In this document: positions 7,874 to 17,081 of the stretch, piece after piece
Layout: each line of letters begins with the position of its first letter
How positions within the stretch are numbered: position 1 is the stretch's first letter
DNA from: Algirhabdus cladophorae
GTDB taxonomy: Bacteria > Pseudomonadota > Alphaproteobacteria > Rhodobacterales > Rhodobacteraceae
Direction of reading: 5' to 3'
Assembly (NCBI RefSeq): GCF_044772865.1
Contig: NZ_CP173029.1
Location: 558,001-622,000 of the forward strand
Length of the DNA stretch: 64,000 nucleotides
Program-made: the position numbers and the translations under genes
Notes under the pieces: model-generated
The model's input: only the letters and a program-made list of their open reading frames with translations
What the model was told of the DNA's origin: nothing
Database searches by the model: none

Positions 7874-8108
7874 GTCCTGTGGTGTGTGCGGCAGGGTTGT
7901 TGGCCTGTTACACAGCGCGGGTTATTACGCCTTTCTTGGGGCTTGTCCAGATGTTGTGCGGGGGAAAAAGCGTGCAAAATTCATTTGGCGGGGCTTACAC
8001 GCGCCACACGCGTTAATCGGCTGCTTGCCAATTGATCGCAAAGCCGTTGCTCCAACGCGCGGCATGTGACACATAAGCGCCCAAAGCCAGCCGAAACCGG
8101 GAGTCACC

Positions 8109-8759
8109 ATGAGCGATTTTCAAGCCCGCCGCACCATGATGGTCGATACGCAAGTACGCCCTTCTGATGTCACAAAATTCCCTATTATCGACGCGATGCT
8201 CAGTGTACCGCGCGAAGCTTATGTCCCAAGGACGCAAATGGAAGTGGCCTATATCAGTGAAAATGTTGATCTGGGGAACGGACGTTGGCTGTTGGAGCCG
8301 CGCACATTTGCCAAAATGTTGGATGCGCTGGCGATTGGGGCCGATGATCTGGTCTTGGATGTGGGCTGCGGCTTTGGCTACTCTTCAGCCGTGCTGGCCC
8401 ACATGGCGCAGGCGGTTGTGTCCGTAGAAGACGAAGCGTTTGCGGATGAGGCGCAAAACACATTGGCCGAGCACGGAGTGGACAATGCCGTTGTCGTAAC
8501 CGGAGCTTTGTCGAACGGTGCTGCTAAACATGGGCCCTATGACGCGATTATGGTTCAGGTGGGCGTGCAATCCATGCCCGAAGGCCTGTTGGACCAGCTT
8601 AAGGATGGCGGCCGGATTGCGGTTCTCTTTATGGATGGCGCCTTGGGGGCTGTTCGTATTGGTCGCAAAGAGGGCGGCACTGTCACTTGGCGGTTTGCGT
8701 TCAATGCAGCCGTCGCAGTTGCGGATGGATTCCAAGCTGCCGAGGAATTTCAGCTTTAG
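8109..8759 (+). CDS. pcm: Protein-L-isoaspartate O-methyltransferase
   Basis: A 216-residue SAM-dependent methyltransferase that repairs isoaspartyl residues in damaged proteins in the cytoplasm. The SAM-binding motif I, LVLDVGCGFGYSSA, is at about 81-94 and the family motif NGRWLLEPRTFAKML precedes it. The start is supported by GGGAG six bases upstream. It stands directly before tolC and the PopZ-like gene in the same direction, an order I recall from other alphaproteobacteria. The 5' intergenic region 7874-8108 after the tRNA shows no other gene. Confidence 0.9.
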   Translation: MSDFQARRTMMVDTQVRPSDVTKFPIIDAMLSVPREAYVPRTQMEVAYISENVDLGNGRWLLEPRTFAKMLDALAIGADDLVLDVGCGFGYSSAVLAHMAQAVVSVEDEAFADEAQNTLAEHGVDNAVVVTGALSNGAAKHGPYDAIMVQVGVQSMPEGLLDQLKDGGRIAVLFMDGALGAVRIGRKEGGTVTWRFAFNAAVAVADGFQAAEEFQL

Positions 8760-8890
8760 ATCCAAGAATGTCGGCCTAAGCCTTTGACAGTTTGTTAGCT
8801 AAACTAGATAGTCCACTTGGGAGTACTGCCTCGTGGGTTGCCATCGAGGCGATGCGCCTTTGCGAAATGAACAGACACTCGGGGATGAAT

Positions 8891-10273
8891 ATGGCCATAC
8901 GGATTCGACGCAAATTAACTGGTCTGTTTGTAGGGGCCGCCTTGGCTATGGCGCCTGTTGCCAGTTCTGCTGAAACTCTGGCGGATGCTTTGATTGGCGC
9001 ATACAAACATTCTGGCCTTTTGGAGCAGCAACGTGCGCTGCTGCGCGCTGCCGACGAAGATGTGGCACAATCCTTGGCCGCGTTGCGCCCTGTTTTATCC
9101 TACACAGCACAGGTCCGCGCCTCGCGATCGTCGCAGTCCTTGTTGCGGGACGAATGGGACACGAATGCCTCGGTAGGGATCACGGCCTCGCTGGTGTTGT
9201 ATGATTTCTACGCCTCTGCCTATGGCACACAGGTGCAAAAGGAATTGGTTTTGGCAACCCGCGAGGCCCTGGTCGCGGCCGAGCAATCGGTCTTGCTGGG
9301 TGCGACGCAATCCTACATGGAAGTTCGTCGCCAGTCTGCTTTTGTGGACTTGCGCCGGAGTAACGTGCGGGTGATTGGTGAGGAACTGCGTGCGGCCCAA
9401 GATCGATTTGATGTGGGCGAGGTGACCCGAACGGATGTGGCCCTGGCTGAGGCGCGACTGGCCTCGGCACGTAGCCAATTGGCTGGCGCCCAGGGAAATC
9501 TTGCGCAGGCCAAAGAACAGTTCTACCGCGCCGTGGGCCGTGCCCCCGGGGCGCTGGCCGCACCGACCAATCCACCTGCTTTGGCCCGGGATGAGGCCGC
9601 TGCAAAACGCTACGCCGTAAAATATCACCCCAGTGTCAAAGAAGCACAGCGCAATGTAACGGCTGCTGAATTTCGGATTGCCGAGGCGCGTGCGGGAACA
9701 AAGCCAACACTACAGTTGCAGGGCCAGTTGACCCTGAACGACGAATGGGAAACTGACGAATCTGTGACTTTGCAGCTGAGCGGTCCAATTTACAGCGGCG
9801 GCCAGATTGCCTCTTTGATCCGGCAGCAGTCTGCGCGCCGGGATGCTCAACGCGCAGCGCTGCATCTGACAACCCATGAAATTCGCGAAAGCGTGGGCAA
9901 TGCGTATTCCTCGCTGACCACTGCGATTGCCAGTCGCGAGGCGTTTGCACGCCAAGTACGGGCCTCTCGCATTGCCTTTAGAGGGGTGCGCGAAGAGGCC
10001 ACGTTGGGATCGCGAACAACTTTGGATGTGCTTGATGCCGAGCAGGAATTGCTGGACGCCCAGACGAACCTGATTTCGGCGCAAATCGACGAGATTAACG
10101 CGCGCTACAGTATCCTTGCCAGCATGGGTTTGATGACCGCTGAGCATTTAAAGCTGGGGATCCGCACCTACGATCCAACGGCCTACTATGATCTGGTGAA
10201 AAACGCGCCTGCCAGCCACTCCAAACAAGGCAAGCAATTGGACCGGGTTCTCAAGGCCATTGGCAAACAATAA
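8891..10273 (+). CDS. tolC: TolC-family outer membrane efflux/secretion channel
   Basis: The start is taken at the ATG at 8891 (GGGG six bases upstream, and a signal peptide begins there), giving 460 residues; longer in-frame starts at 8792, 8867 and 8885 are possible. The N-terminus is a signal peptide ending near VASSA-ETLADAL. Two similar halves follow, each with long coiled-coil helices and the typical GEVTRTDVALAEARLASA-type hairpin, then YSGGQ in the second half and RTTLDVLDAEQELLDAQ. It would form the trimeric outer-membrane tunnel for a type I secretion or efflux machine; the RTX protein at 31 kb or the RND pair at 54 kb are possible clients. Confidence 0.92.
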   Translation: MAIRIRRKLTGLFVGAALAMAPVASSAETLADALIGAYKHSGLLEQQRALLRAADEDVAQSLAALRPVLSYTAQVRASRSSQSLLRDEWDTNASVGITASLVLYDFYASAYGTQVQKELVLATREALVAAEQSVLLGATQSYMEVRRQSAFVDLRRSNVRVIGEELRAAQDRFDVGEVTRTDVALAEARLASARSQLAGAQGNLAQAKEQFYRAVGRAPGALAAPTNPPALARDEAAAKRYAVKYHPSVKEAQRNVTAAEFRIAEARAGTKPTLQLQGQLTLNDEWETDESVTLQLSGPIYSGGQIASLIRQQSARRDAQRAALHLTTHEIRESVGNAYSSLTTAIASREAFARQVRASRIAFRGVREEATLGSRTTLDVLDAEQELLDAQTNLISAQIDEINARYSILASMGLMTAEHLKLGIRTYDPTAYYDLVKNAPASHSKQGKQLDRVLKAIGKQ

Positions 10274-10360
10274 AGTTTAACGGAATTTGCTGCTGCCAGA
10301 CGGTTGAAGGAATCGTCGCCTGCGGATAACCTGTCCCAAAGAGGCCAGAGCAGGTGCCCT

Positions 10361-11515
10361 ATGTCCGATCCGGTAAAAAATGTAGAAATTGAAGACGTGT
10401 TGTCGTCTATTCGCAAGTTGGTGTCTGAAAACACCCGCGCGTTTAAGGCTGACCCGGCGCATACTGTCCCGGTAGAAAAACTGGTTCTGACCCCGTCATT
10501 GCGGGTTGAAGATATAGAAGATGGCGTTGCCGAGGCTGTGCCTGCAAACTTAAGCGATGCAAACCCACCCGAGGCCGAGGATTCTTGGACCACCGAGGAT
10601 ACAATCGACGCGGTTGCCGCCGAAGCCCAAAGCGATGGCCTTGAATTGGATGAACTGGCGTCAACCTTGCCCCATGAAGATCCTTTGCAGAGTTCAGAGG
10701 CCGTTGTTCAAAGCACTGATTTTGAGTTTACCCATGCTCAAGAGGACGGTGACGTGCCTAAAGAGGACGGTGACGGGCCTCAGGAGGTCGAGGACAGTGT
10801 TTTGGACGCAGCACCAGTTGCCAGCTTTAACGCCGCTGACGACGAAGCCGCTGCCATAGATGTTTTTGACGCGGATGAGGCTGATCTGGCGCCCAATCCC
10901 GAAACCGAAGCGGATGACGCGTTTTTTCTGGAGGCCGAGCCGGAAAATAGCCAAATTGAGACGGTTTTTGAGGCAGAACAGCCCGAGGATGTTTTGCATC
11001 TAAGCGCAGATAGTCCTTTGGAACTGGCGCAGGACGATCCCGAGGTCAAAGAGGCGTCCGAGTTGTTTGAACAGCCTGTCGAGGCCGTGACTGATGACTA
11101 TGACGAAGATGAGCAGGACGATATCCAAGCGCCTCTCTCATTTGGTGACAACAACTTTGATCCAGAGGACAGCCTGCCCAAGGACGATTGGGAAGATGTC
11201 CAAGAGGATGCGACACCACCTCGGTTTGCTTCTATCGACAACACTATTCCGTTTGTTGGACAATCCTTCGCTGATCGGGCCGAAGCTCAGGCTGAAGAAG
11301 ACGACACTGACGAAGAAGATTCCGAAACTGATATGGTTTCCGAAGTGTCGCGGTTCGACGAGTCAATCCTGGATGAGGAGACATTGCGCGATTTGGTTTC
11401 GGAACTGGTACGCGAGGAATTGCAGGGTGTTTTGGGCGAGCGTATCACGCGAAATGTGCGCAAACTTGTGCGCCGCGAAATTCATCGCGCCCTCGCTAGC
11501 CTTGAGTTGGAATAA
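10361..11515 (+). CDS. PopZ-like (DUF2497-type) acidic polar organiser protein
   Basis: A 384-residue protein with three parts. An N-terminal helix reads VEIEDVLSSIRKLVSEN. The middle (about 45-325) is extremely acidic, rich in Glu, Asp and Pro and likely disordered. The C-terminal 50 residues form helices containing LRDLVSELVREELQGVLGERITRN and then a basic stretch. This layout is that of PopZ, which self-assembles at the cell pole in alphaproteobacteria and anchors chromosome partition proteins. The gene order pcm-tolC-popZ also fits my memory of the family context, where valS is often next; here valS is about 8 kb away. The start codon (10361) has only a weak Shine-Dalgarno. A short tandem duplication encodes EDGDVPKEDGDGP. 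Confidence 0.72.
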   Translation: MSDPVKNVEIEDVLSSIRKLVSENTRAFKADPAHTVPVEKLVLTPSLRVEDIEDGVAEAVPANLSDANPPEAEDSWTTEDTIDAVAAEAQSDGLELDELASTLPHEDPLQSSEAVVQSTDFEFTHAQEDGDVPKEDGDGPQEVEDSVLDAAPVASFNAADDEAAAIDVFDADEADLAPNPETEADDAFFLEAEPENSQIETVFEAEQPEDVLHLSADSPLELAQDDPEVKEASELFEQPVEAVTDDYDEDEQDDIQAPLSFGDNNFDPEDSLPKDDWEDVQEDATPPRFASIDNTIPFVGQSFADRAEAQAEEDDTDEEDSETDMVSEVSRFDESILDEETLRDLVSELVREELQGVLGERITRNVRKLVRREIHRALASLELE

Positions 11516-11521
11516 CTGGCT

Positions 11522-12967
11522 TTAGTGGCTCAGATCTAGCAGCAGATCGATGTCCAGATGGCGCTCTAAATGTGCGGCCAGCGCATCCAATGTCGCATCA
11601 ACGTCAGCGGAATAGTCCAAGTTCGACGCAGCCGCGCCCAACTCGGCCAGATATGCCGCACGAAAGGCGTTGCTGCTGAACAACCCATGCATATAGGTGC
11701 CACGCACCCGCCCGTTCGCGGATGCAGCACCTTCGGGGCGGCCTTGAATATCCAGCCACGCCTGTTCGCAATCTGGGCCCAATGTCTCGCCGATGTGGAT
11801 CTCGTATCCCTCGACGGCCTCGCCGGTTTTGATGTATCGCGCGGTCTCGCGACGCAGGGTCTTTTGAGGTCCCATATGCGTCACCACATCCAGCAAGCCC
11901 AGCCCGTCAAAGCGCCCTTTTTGGCCTTCGATACCGTCTTCATCGATAATCTCGCGGCCCAGCATTTGATACCCGCCACACAGGCCCAAGACATGACCGC
12001 CACGCCGCACATGGGCCTGCAAATCCACGTCCCAACCTTGGGTGCGAAAATGAGCCAGATCAGCGATTGTAGATTTTGAGCCAGGGATCAAAACCAGCTG
12101 TGCATCACCGGGCAGGGGGCGTCCGGCCTCGACAATCTCGACCGTGATATTGGGATCACTGGACAAAGGGTCTAAATCGTCAAAATTGGCGATCCGGTTC
12201 AGCCGTGGAACAGCCACTTTGAAAGCACCGCCCTGAGTGCTGGCGATGTCCATGATGTCCTCGGCAGGTAGTTTCCACGCATCTGCAAACCATGGAACAA
12301 CACCCAGCGATGGCCAGCCGGTGCGCTGCACAATTTCTTCCAACCCATCGTCAAAAAGACTGGGGTCGCCGCGGAACTTGTTGATGGCAAAGGCCTTTAT
12401 CCGATCGCGATCGTGGGGAGGCAATACCGCGTGAGTGCCCACACATTGGGCAATGACCCCGCCACGATCAATATCACCGACCAATACGACGGGAACGTCA
12501 GCGGCTTGTGCAAACCCCATATTGGCGATGTCGCCGGCGCGCAGATTAATTTCGGCAGGGGAACCGGCCCCTTCAACCAGCACAATATCTGCGTCTTGCG
12601 CTAGCCTGTTAAAGCTGTCCAAGGTTGCCTGAAGCAGGGTTGGTTTTACCTTGGCGTAATCGCGGGCTTTGAGGGTCGCAAACCGCTTTCCATGCACAAT
12701 AACCTGCGCGCCCACATCGCTTTCTGGTTTTAGCAATACCGGGTTCATATCCACCACAGGATCGGCACAGGCCGCTAAGGCCTGCAATGCCTGAGCACGG
12801 CCAATTTCCCCGCCATCCACCGTGACTGCCGCGTTGTTGGACATGTTTTGGGGCTTGAAGGGGCGCACGCGCATGCCGCGCAGGTGCAGGGCCCGTGCTA
12901 GACCCGCCACAACCATGGATTTGCCCACGTTTGAACCTGCCCCTTGGATCATGATTGACTTGGCCAC
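11522..12967 (-). CDS. cobQ: Cobyric acid synthase (adenosylcobyric acid a,c-amidase)
   Basis: The GTG at 12965-12967, with AGAGGG just upstream, gives a 481-residue protein starting MAKSIMIQGAGSNVGKS, as in the family; the longer open frame has no support. The N-terminal half is a P-loop synthetase (GAGSNVGKS at 9-17), and the C-terminal half is a class I glutamine amidotransferase with nucleophile Cys330 in VLGLCGGYQML. It amidates four carboxylates on the corrin ring in late cobalamin synthesis. It converges on the PopZ-like gene (6-bp gap) and diverges from a membrane protein gene 46 bp away. No cobalamin riboswitch was seen in that short gap. Confidence 0.95.
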   Translation of the reverse strand: MAKSIMIQGAGSNVGKSMVVAGLARALHLRGMRVRPFKPQNMSNNAAVTVDGGEIGRAQALQALAACADPVVDMNPVLLKPESDVGAQVIVHGKRFATLKARDYAKVKPTLLQATLDSFNRLAQDADIVLVEGAGSPAEINLRAGDIANMGFAQAADVPVVLVGDIDRGGVIAQCVGTHAVLPPHDRDRIKAFAINKFRGDPSLFDDGLEEIVQRTGWPSLGVVPWFADAWKLPAEDIMDIASTQGGAFKVAVPRLNRIANFDDLDPLSSDPNITVEIVEAGRPLPGDAQLVLIPGSKSTIADLAHFRTQGWDVDLQAHVRRGGHVLGLCGGYQMLGREIIDEDGIEGQKGRFDGLGLLDVVTHMGPQKTLRRETARYIKTGEAVEGYEIHIGETLGPDCEQAWLDIQGRPEGAASANGRVRGTYMHGLFSSNAFRAAYLAELGAAASNLDYSADVDATLDALAAHLERHLDIDLLLDLSH

Positions 12968-13013
12968 TGCGCCCTCTACCCTTGCCGCTGCAATTCCAGT
13001 TAGGACAAAGCGG

Positions 13014-13592
13014 ATGAACACGCCAGCCCATTTGATCTTTGGCCTCGCAGCCTTCAGCAAAAAGCATCAAATGGAAACCATCTTTGGCGCGTTGATTGGG
13101 GCGATGTTGCCTGACGTTTCGCTTTATCTGATGGCGGGTGTGTCGATCTTTCTGTTGGATATTTCGCCTCAGATCGTGTTCCGCGATCTCTACTTTAGTC
13201 CACAATGGCAGCAGGTTTTTGCCGTGGATAACAGTTTTATCCTTTGGGGGATTGGCTTTGCCTTTGCGCTATGGGGTAGGGTGCCGTGGGCTATTGCCTT
13301 AACCGGGGCCGCTTTGCTGCATATCGCGCTTGATTTCCCGTTGCATATGGAGGACGCCCGCGCGCATTTTTGGCCGCTGACTGATTGGAAATTTATCAGC
13401 CCTGTCAGCTATTGGGACAACAACCATCATGGGGCACTGATCGGTGGGATCGAAATGGCCCTCTGTGCCGCGATGGCGATCATTCTATGGCGGCGGTTTA
13501 CAGAAATTTGGGTGCGCGCCAGCGTTGCGGTTTTGATGACCCTTGAATTGGCGCCTGTGTTTTTCTGGGCCTTTATGATGACAGATCTTTAG
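13014..13592 (+). CDS. Membrane protein resembling DUF457/YdjM-like metal-dependent hydrolases
   Basis: A 192-residue integral membrane protein starting MNTPAHLIFGLAAF (GGAC upstream). Four or five hydrophobic segments are visible. Conserved-looking polar residues sit at PAHLIFG, MLPDVSLY, HIALDFPLH and NNHHGALIGG; this His/Asp pattern is similar to the YdjM/DUF457 family of putative membrane metal hydrolases. In Rhodobacterales such a gene is often beside cobQ and is sometimes named after it, but the cobalamin link is only positional. Confidence 0.78.
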   Translation: MNTPAHLIFGLAAFSKKHQMETIFGALIGAMLPDVSLYLMAGVSIFLLDISPQIVFRDLYFSPQWQQVFAVDNSFILWGIGFAFALWGRVPWAIALTGAALLHIALDFPLHMEDARAHFWPLTDWKFISPVSYWDNNHHGALIGGIEMALCAAMAIILWRRFTEIWVRASVAVLMTLELAPVFFWAFMMTDL

Positions 13593-13664
13593 CCAATGGG
13601 TCTACAAACGAAAACGACGCCCCAAGGGACGCCGATTTCTAAGTCATAAAGGTGCGGGGGCTGT

Positions 13665-13982
13665 TTATGCCGCCTCAGCTTGGGCCGCGTTGCGACGTTC
13701 GCTTTCCTCACGGGACAGGGCAACGGATGTGCGGATCCCTTTGGAGACAAATTCCATCAGTCCGGCAACAACGCGTTCGTTGGGGTCGATCCCAGCGCAG
13801 GACAGCACTTCGCGACCATCGCGCGAGCGGGCCCAACGTGCGATTTGTTCTGGACCGTTTCCGTATTTCTTGTCGTCGGCAATTGCATCATCCAAGGCAG
13901 CCAAGACCACAGCAGCGAACAGTTTGCGTGCGCGGTTGCCTTGTTCATTATTGAATGCGGTGCCATCCACGAAATCTCTCAT
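13665..13982 (-). CDS. Small conserved Rhodobacterales protein (DUF6280-like)
   Basis: A 105-residue soluble protein beginning MRDFVDGTAFNNEQGNRARKL. It is helical and charged, with no signal peptide or catalytic motif. I recall near-identical small proteins across Rhodobacterales under DUF6280, function unknown. It is divergent from efp, separated by about 215 bp that must hold both promoters. Confidence 0.8.
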   Translation of the reverse strand: MRDFVDGTAFNNEQGNRARKLFAAVVLAALDDAIADDKKYGNGPEQIARWARSRDGREVLSCAGIDPNERVVAGLMEFVSKGIRTSVALSREESERRNAAQAEAA

Positions 13983-14197
13983 CTCGTATCCTTATTGTTG
14001 CTCTTGTCTTTTCGGCGTGGCGTTCTTTATGACGTAACTGTGACGATTCGGATAGCCTCTTATTGCATGGCTGCTATGCATTTTTTGCATACTCATAAAT
14101 AGCGAGCCCCTGTAAAATCACGTCTCTTGCCAGCTGAACATCATATGGATATAGGGGCCGTTAATCATTCTTCAACCAATTGCGACGGAATTGTGAC

Positions 14198-14761
14198 ATG
14201 GCAAAGATCAACGGCAATGAAATCCGCCCCGGTAACATTCTGGAGCATAACGATGGCCTCTGGACCGCGGTCAAAGTCGACCACGTCAAGCCCGGCAAGG
14301 GCGGTGCCTTTGCACAGGTTGAGCTGCGAAATCTGCGCAATGGCTCGAAACTGAACGAACGCTTCCGCAGCGCCGATAAGGTCGAGAAAGTTCGTTTGGA
14401 TCAAAAAGACCAGCAGTTCCTTTATGAATCTGACGGAATGTTGGTGTTCATGGACAATGAAACCTACGAACAGATCGAATTGCCCGCTGAAATCCTTGGG
14501 GATCGTCGCCCGTTTCTACAGGACGGCATGATTGCCCAGATCGAGTATTTCGATGAGGAAGCGCTCAGCGCGTCCCTGCCGCAAAAGGTCACTTGCGTCG
14601 TTGTCGAGACCGAGCCGGTTGTCAAAGGCCAGACCGCTGCCAACAGCTTTAAACCTGCGATCTTGGACAATGGGATCAAGGTCATGGTGCCGCCGTTTGT
14701 GGGCCAAGATGAAGCCATCGTGGTCAACACCGAAACCATGGAATACTCGGAACGCGCCTAG
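14198..14761 (+). CDS. efp: Elongation factor P
   Basis: A 187-residue protein starting MAKINGNEIRPGNILEHN. It relieves ribosome stalling at polyproline stretches. Domain I carries the loop KPGKGGAFAQ with Lys34 at the position that is modified (beta-lysylated) in bacteria using EpmA; the window does not show a modification enzyme. Domains II and III are complete, ending in the usual region around PPFVGQDEAIVVNTETMEYSERA. The ATG at 14198 fits family length; the longer frame does not. Confidence 0.96.
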   Translation: MAKINGNEIRPGNILEHNDGLWTAVKVDHVKPGKGGAFAQVELRNLRNGSKLNERFRSADKVEKVRLDQKDQQFLYESDGMLVFMDNETYEQIELPAEILGDRRPFLQDGMIAQIEYFDEEALSASLPQKVTCVVVETEPVVKGQTAANSFKPAILDNGIKVMVPPFVGQDEAIVVNTETMEYSERA

Positions 14762-14776
14762 CCCTGTGACGCCACG

Positions 14777-15514
14777 TCAGGCCGGATCGATCCGGTGTAC
14801 AGTGGCGTCCTGAGCCGTCATTTCGCCTTTGGCACGGTCAAAACGCAGGTAGGCAATGCCTTCGCCCGCCGCTTGGCTGTACAAAACACCTGCTTCCTTG
14901 CTGCCTGATAGGATGGGTGTGCCTGTTGGGGCAGCACCGGTTACCTTGACTTTGGTCAAACCTTTGCGCAGCTCGGTTTTGTGTTTCATCCGCGCGGTCA
15001 CTTCCTGGCCCACGTAACATCCTTTGCGGAAATCAACGCCAGATAACTGTTCGAACCCGGCTTCCAGGATATAGCTGTCTGGGGTCAACTCGATCCCGGT
15101 TTGCGGCACACAGTGAGCCACATGAAGCGCGGTCCAATCAATCTCGTGATCTGGCCCTGCATCGGGGGCATAGTACCGCCATCCCAATGCGTCATTGCGT
15201 GGATCCGCAATCGCACCGTCCGGGGCCTCGCCAAGCCCGCGTTGTACCTTCATTTCGCTCGGCTCAATCGTCACATCTGCGCGCAGTTTATACATGCTGA
15301 GCCGTTGAACGGTTTGATCCGCGATGCTTGCATCAATGTCCAACAAAATGCGCTCATCCGTGCCCAGCAGGAAAAAGTCAGCCAAATATTTACCCTGCGG
15401 AGTCAAAAGGGCGGCATAGACCAAACCTTCGCGCACATCATTGGTGACCAGCCCTTGCAAAAAGCTGACCCGGTCTGTGCCTTGAATATCAAAGAGTTTG
15501 CGCGTGTTTGTCAT
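14777..15514 (-). CDS. ygfZ: Folate-binding protein YgfZ (GcvT-like), Fe-S cluster maintenance
   Basis: A 245-residue GcvT-fold protein with the signature KGCYVGQE at 174-181, which contains the conserved cysteine of YgfZ proteins. The family binds tetrahydrofolate and supports assembly or repair of certain Fe-S enzymes, including MiaB. It converges on efp with a 15-bp gap and is divergent from a glycosyltransferase gene 61 bp away. Confidence 0.92.
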   Translation of the reverse strand: MTNTRKLFDIQGTDRVSFLQGLVTNDVREGLVYAALLTPQGKYLADFFLLGTDERILLDIDASIADQTVQRLSMYKLRADVTIEPSEMKVQRGLGEAPDGAIADPRNDALGWRYYAPDAGPDHEIDWTALHVAHCVPQTGIELTPDSYILEAGFEQLSGVDFRKGCYVGQEVTARMKHKTELRKGLTKVKVTGAAPTGTPILSGSKEAGVLYSQAAGEGIAYLRFDRAKGEMTAQDATVHRIDPA

Positions 15515-15575
15515 GGGGAATTCCTTTTCCTGTGCTCATCATATAGGCAGCTTTGGAACAGACAAAAGGAAGAAA

Positions 15576-16256
15576 ATGCGCGCACCTGTGTCCATTGTGA
15601 TCCCGACGCTGAACGCAGCCGAGGAATTGGGCCCGACCCTGATGGCCCTGATGGAAGGGATCGAAGCAGGTTTGGTGCGCGAGTTGATCATAAGTGACGG
15701 CGGCTCAACGGACGCTACATTGGAATTGGCCGACGAATGGGGTGCCGAGGTATTGACCGGTGCCCAAGGTCGCGGTGCGCAATTGGCATTGGGCTGCGAA
15801 GCGGCGCGCGGGCAATGGCTGTTGATGTTGCATGCAGACACCCATTTGCCTGAAGGCTGGACCAATATTGTCTGGAACCACCTTGATCCAGAACGCGCCT
15901 ATTACGGACGTTTGGCGTTTCGTAGTGGCGGGCTGCGTGGGCGTTTGGTTGCGGGATGGGCCAACATACGCTCTGCGTGGTTTCGCCTGCCTTACGGTGA
16001 TCAAGGTCTCCTCATTTCCAAAGCGCTTTACCTGTCTGTGCGCGGCTATCCCGAGATCCCTTTGATGGAAGACGTGGCCCTCGCGCAGAAACTCTCCAAA
16101 CGCCTGCGCCCTTTGCCGCTGACGGTCCACACCAGCGCCGCGCGCTATGAACGGGATGGCTGGTTGCGCCGTGGTACACGCAATCTGATGGTGCTGACGC
16201 GCTATTTGGCTGGGGCAAAGCCTGCGGATTTGGTAAAAATCTACACCCGCCGCTAG
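15576..16256 (+). CDS. Family 2 glycosyltransferase (TIGR04283-type)
   Basis: The ATG at 15576 follows AAAAGGAAGAAA and gives 226 residues. It is a GT-A fold enzyme: VSIVIPTLN at 5-13, DGGSTD at 41-46, and the metal/nucleotide motif HADTHLP near 86-92. A later MEDVALAQKL matches the acceptor-side motif. The family without membrane helices fits TIGR04283, sometimes placed in arsenosugar or lipid glycosylation; substrate cannot be read from sequence. Its stop overlaps the 3' end of the phosphatase gene on the other strand by 4 bp. Confidence 0.85.
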   Translation: MRAPVSIVIPTLNAAEELGPTLMALMEGIEAGLVRELIISDGGSTDATLELADEWGAEVLTGAQGRGAQLALGCEAARGQWLLMLHADTHLPEGWTNIVWNHLDPERAYYGRLAFRSGGLRGRLVAGWANIRSAWFRLPYGDQGLLISKALYLSVRGYPEIPLMEDVALAQKLSKRLRPLPLTVHTSAARYERDGWLRRGTRNLMVLTRYLAGAKPADLVKIYTRR

Positions 16257-16942
16257 TCAGTGATACCGCGCTGGGCTTTGAATTTGTTGAACAAAGTCGT
16301 TTTGTCGTAGGTTGTGGCCACCCAATCCTCAAAGGACATATCGCTGCCTGCTGTATCGTCCTCGTAGGCGTCCAAGACAAAATCCACAGCGCCAGTCATC
16401 GTCGATTTGAGGTGTAAGAACCGCCACGACAATTGCTTGCGTGCTTGGGCCAAAGGCACGCCTTCGACCAAATGCAGATACAGCACGCTGGCCAACCCCG
16501 CCCGGTCTGCGCCGGATTTGCAATGCAGTAAAAATGGTTTGGGCGTGTTTTTGAGCGCGTCGATTAAGTCCAGCATTTCGTCACGCGAGGCGGGACGGCG
16601 CGCATAGATCGGCACATCGATCAATTGGATGCCCAGCTGTTCCAGACTTTCCTTTTCAAACAGGTAGGGGCTGAATTTATCGGCCCCGCGCAGATTGATG
16701 ACCGCCTTTAAATCATAGTCTCGCTTGTAGCGTACCCATCGCGCATGGGTCGGCTGATTGGACCGGTACACGCCCGGCGCCAATTGGGCAAAGTTCGTCC
16801 AAAACGTGCGCAAGAAAGCGTGATCAAACAGGTGATAGTGCCAAAATGCGTTTCGCCGCGCCTTGGGTGTCGAAATATCGTCCCCAAACGAGGTGCGCAC
16901 ACGACGTTCAAAGTTCTTAAGACGTTTTTTCCAAGTGCTCAT
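16253..16942 (-). CDS. Dual-specificity / tyrosine phosphatase family protein
   Basis: Taken from the ATG at 16942 (229 residues), since the 13 residues available upstream look unlike the family and have no clear ribosome binding site. It has the Cx5R phosphatase loop HCKSGADRAG, with catalytic Cys and Arg, preceded by a conserved Asp region (IDVPIYARRP). Proteins with this N-terminal FDHAFLRTFWTNFAQLAPGVYRSNQP are common in Rhodobacterales. Substrate could be a phosphoprotein, or a sugar or lipid phosphate; the convergent glycosyltransferase hints at the latter. Confidence 0.85.
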   Translation of the reverse strand: MSTWKKRLKNFERRVRTSFGDDISTPKARRNAFWHYHLFDHAFLRTFWTNFAQLAPGVYRSNQPTHARWVRYKRDYDLKAVINLRGADKFSPYLFEKESLEQLGIQLIDVPIYARRPASRDEMLDLIDALKNTPKPFLLHCKSGADRAGLASVLYLHLVEGVPLAQARKQLSWRFLHLKSTMTGAVDFVLDAYEDDTAGSDMSFEDWVATTYDKTTLFNKFKAQRGITD

Positions 16943-17081
16943 TGGGCGGGTCCAAACCAGTTTCGTACCGTGGTGCGCCATCTACGCGCAAAGTGGTGGT
17001 GCTACAAGGCAAAGGGCGAATTGACGCCGCGATATATCGGCTCTACCTCTGGGCCAAACCCTTTTCGGAGCACGTGCATCA

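Noticed and set aside
7785..8110. Several open frames on both strands over tRNA-Cys (with RNRTG-type sequence)
   Set aside because: These are the usual spurious frames produced by translating a tRNA gene; the tRNA explains them.
8784..8810. TTGACA and TAGATA as a tolC promoter
   Set aside because: The spacer is only 15 bp; plausible location but too weak to annotate.
13593..13664. GACGCC repeats between convergent genes as a terminator
   Set aside because: The copies are direct, not inverted, so no stable hairpin forms.
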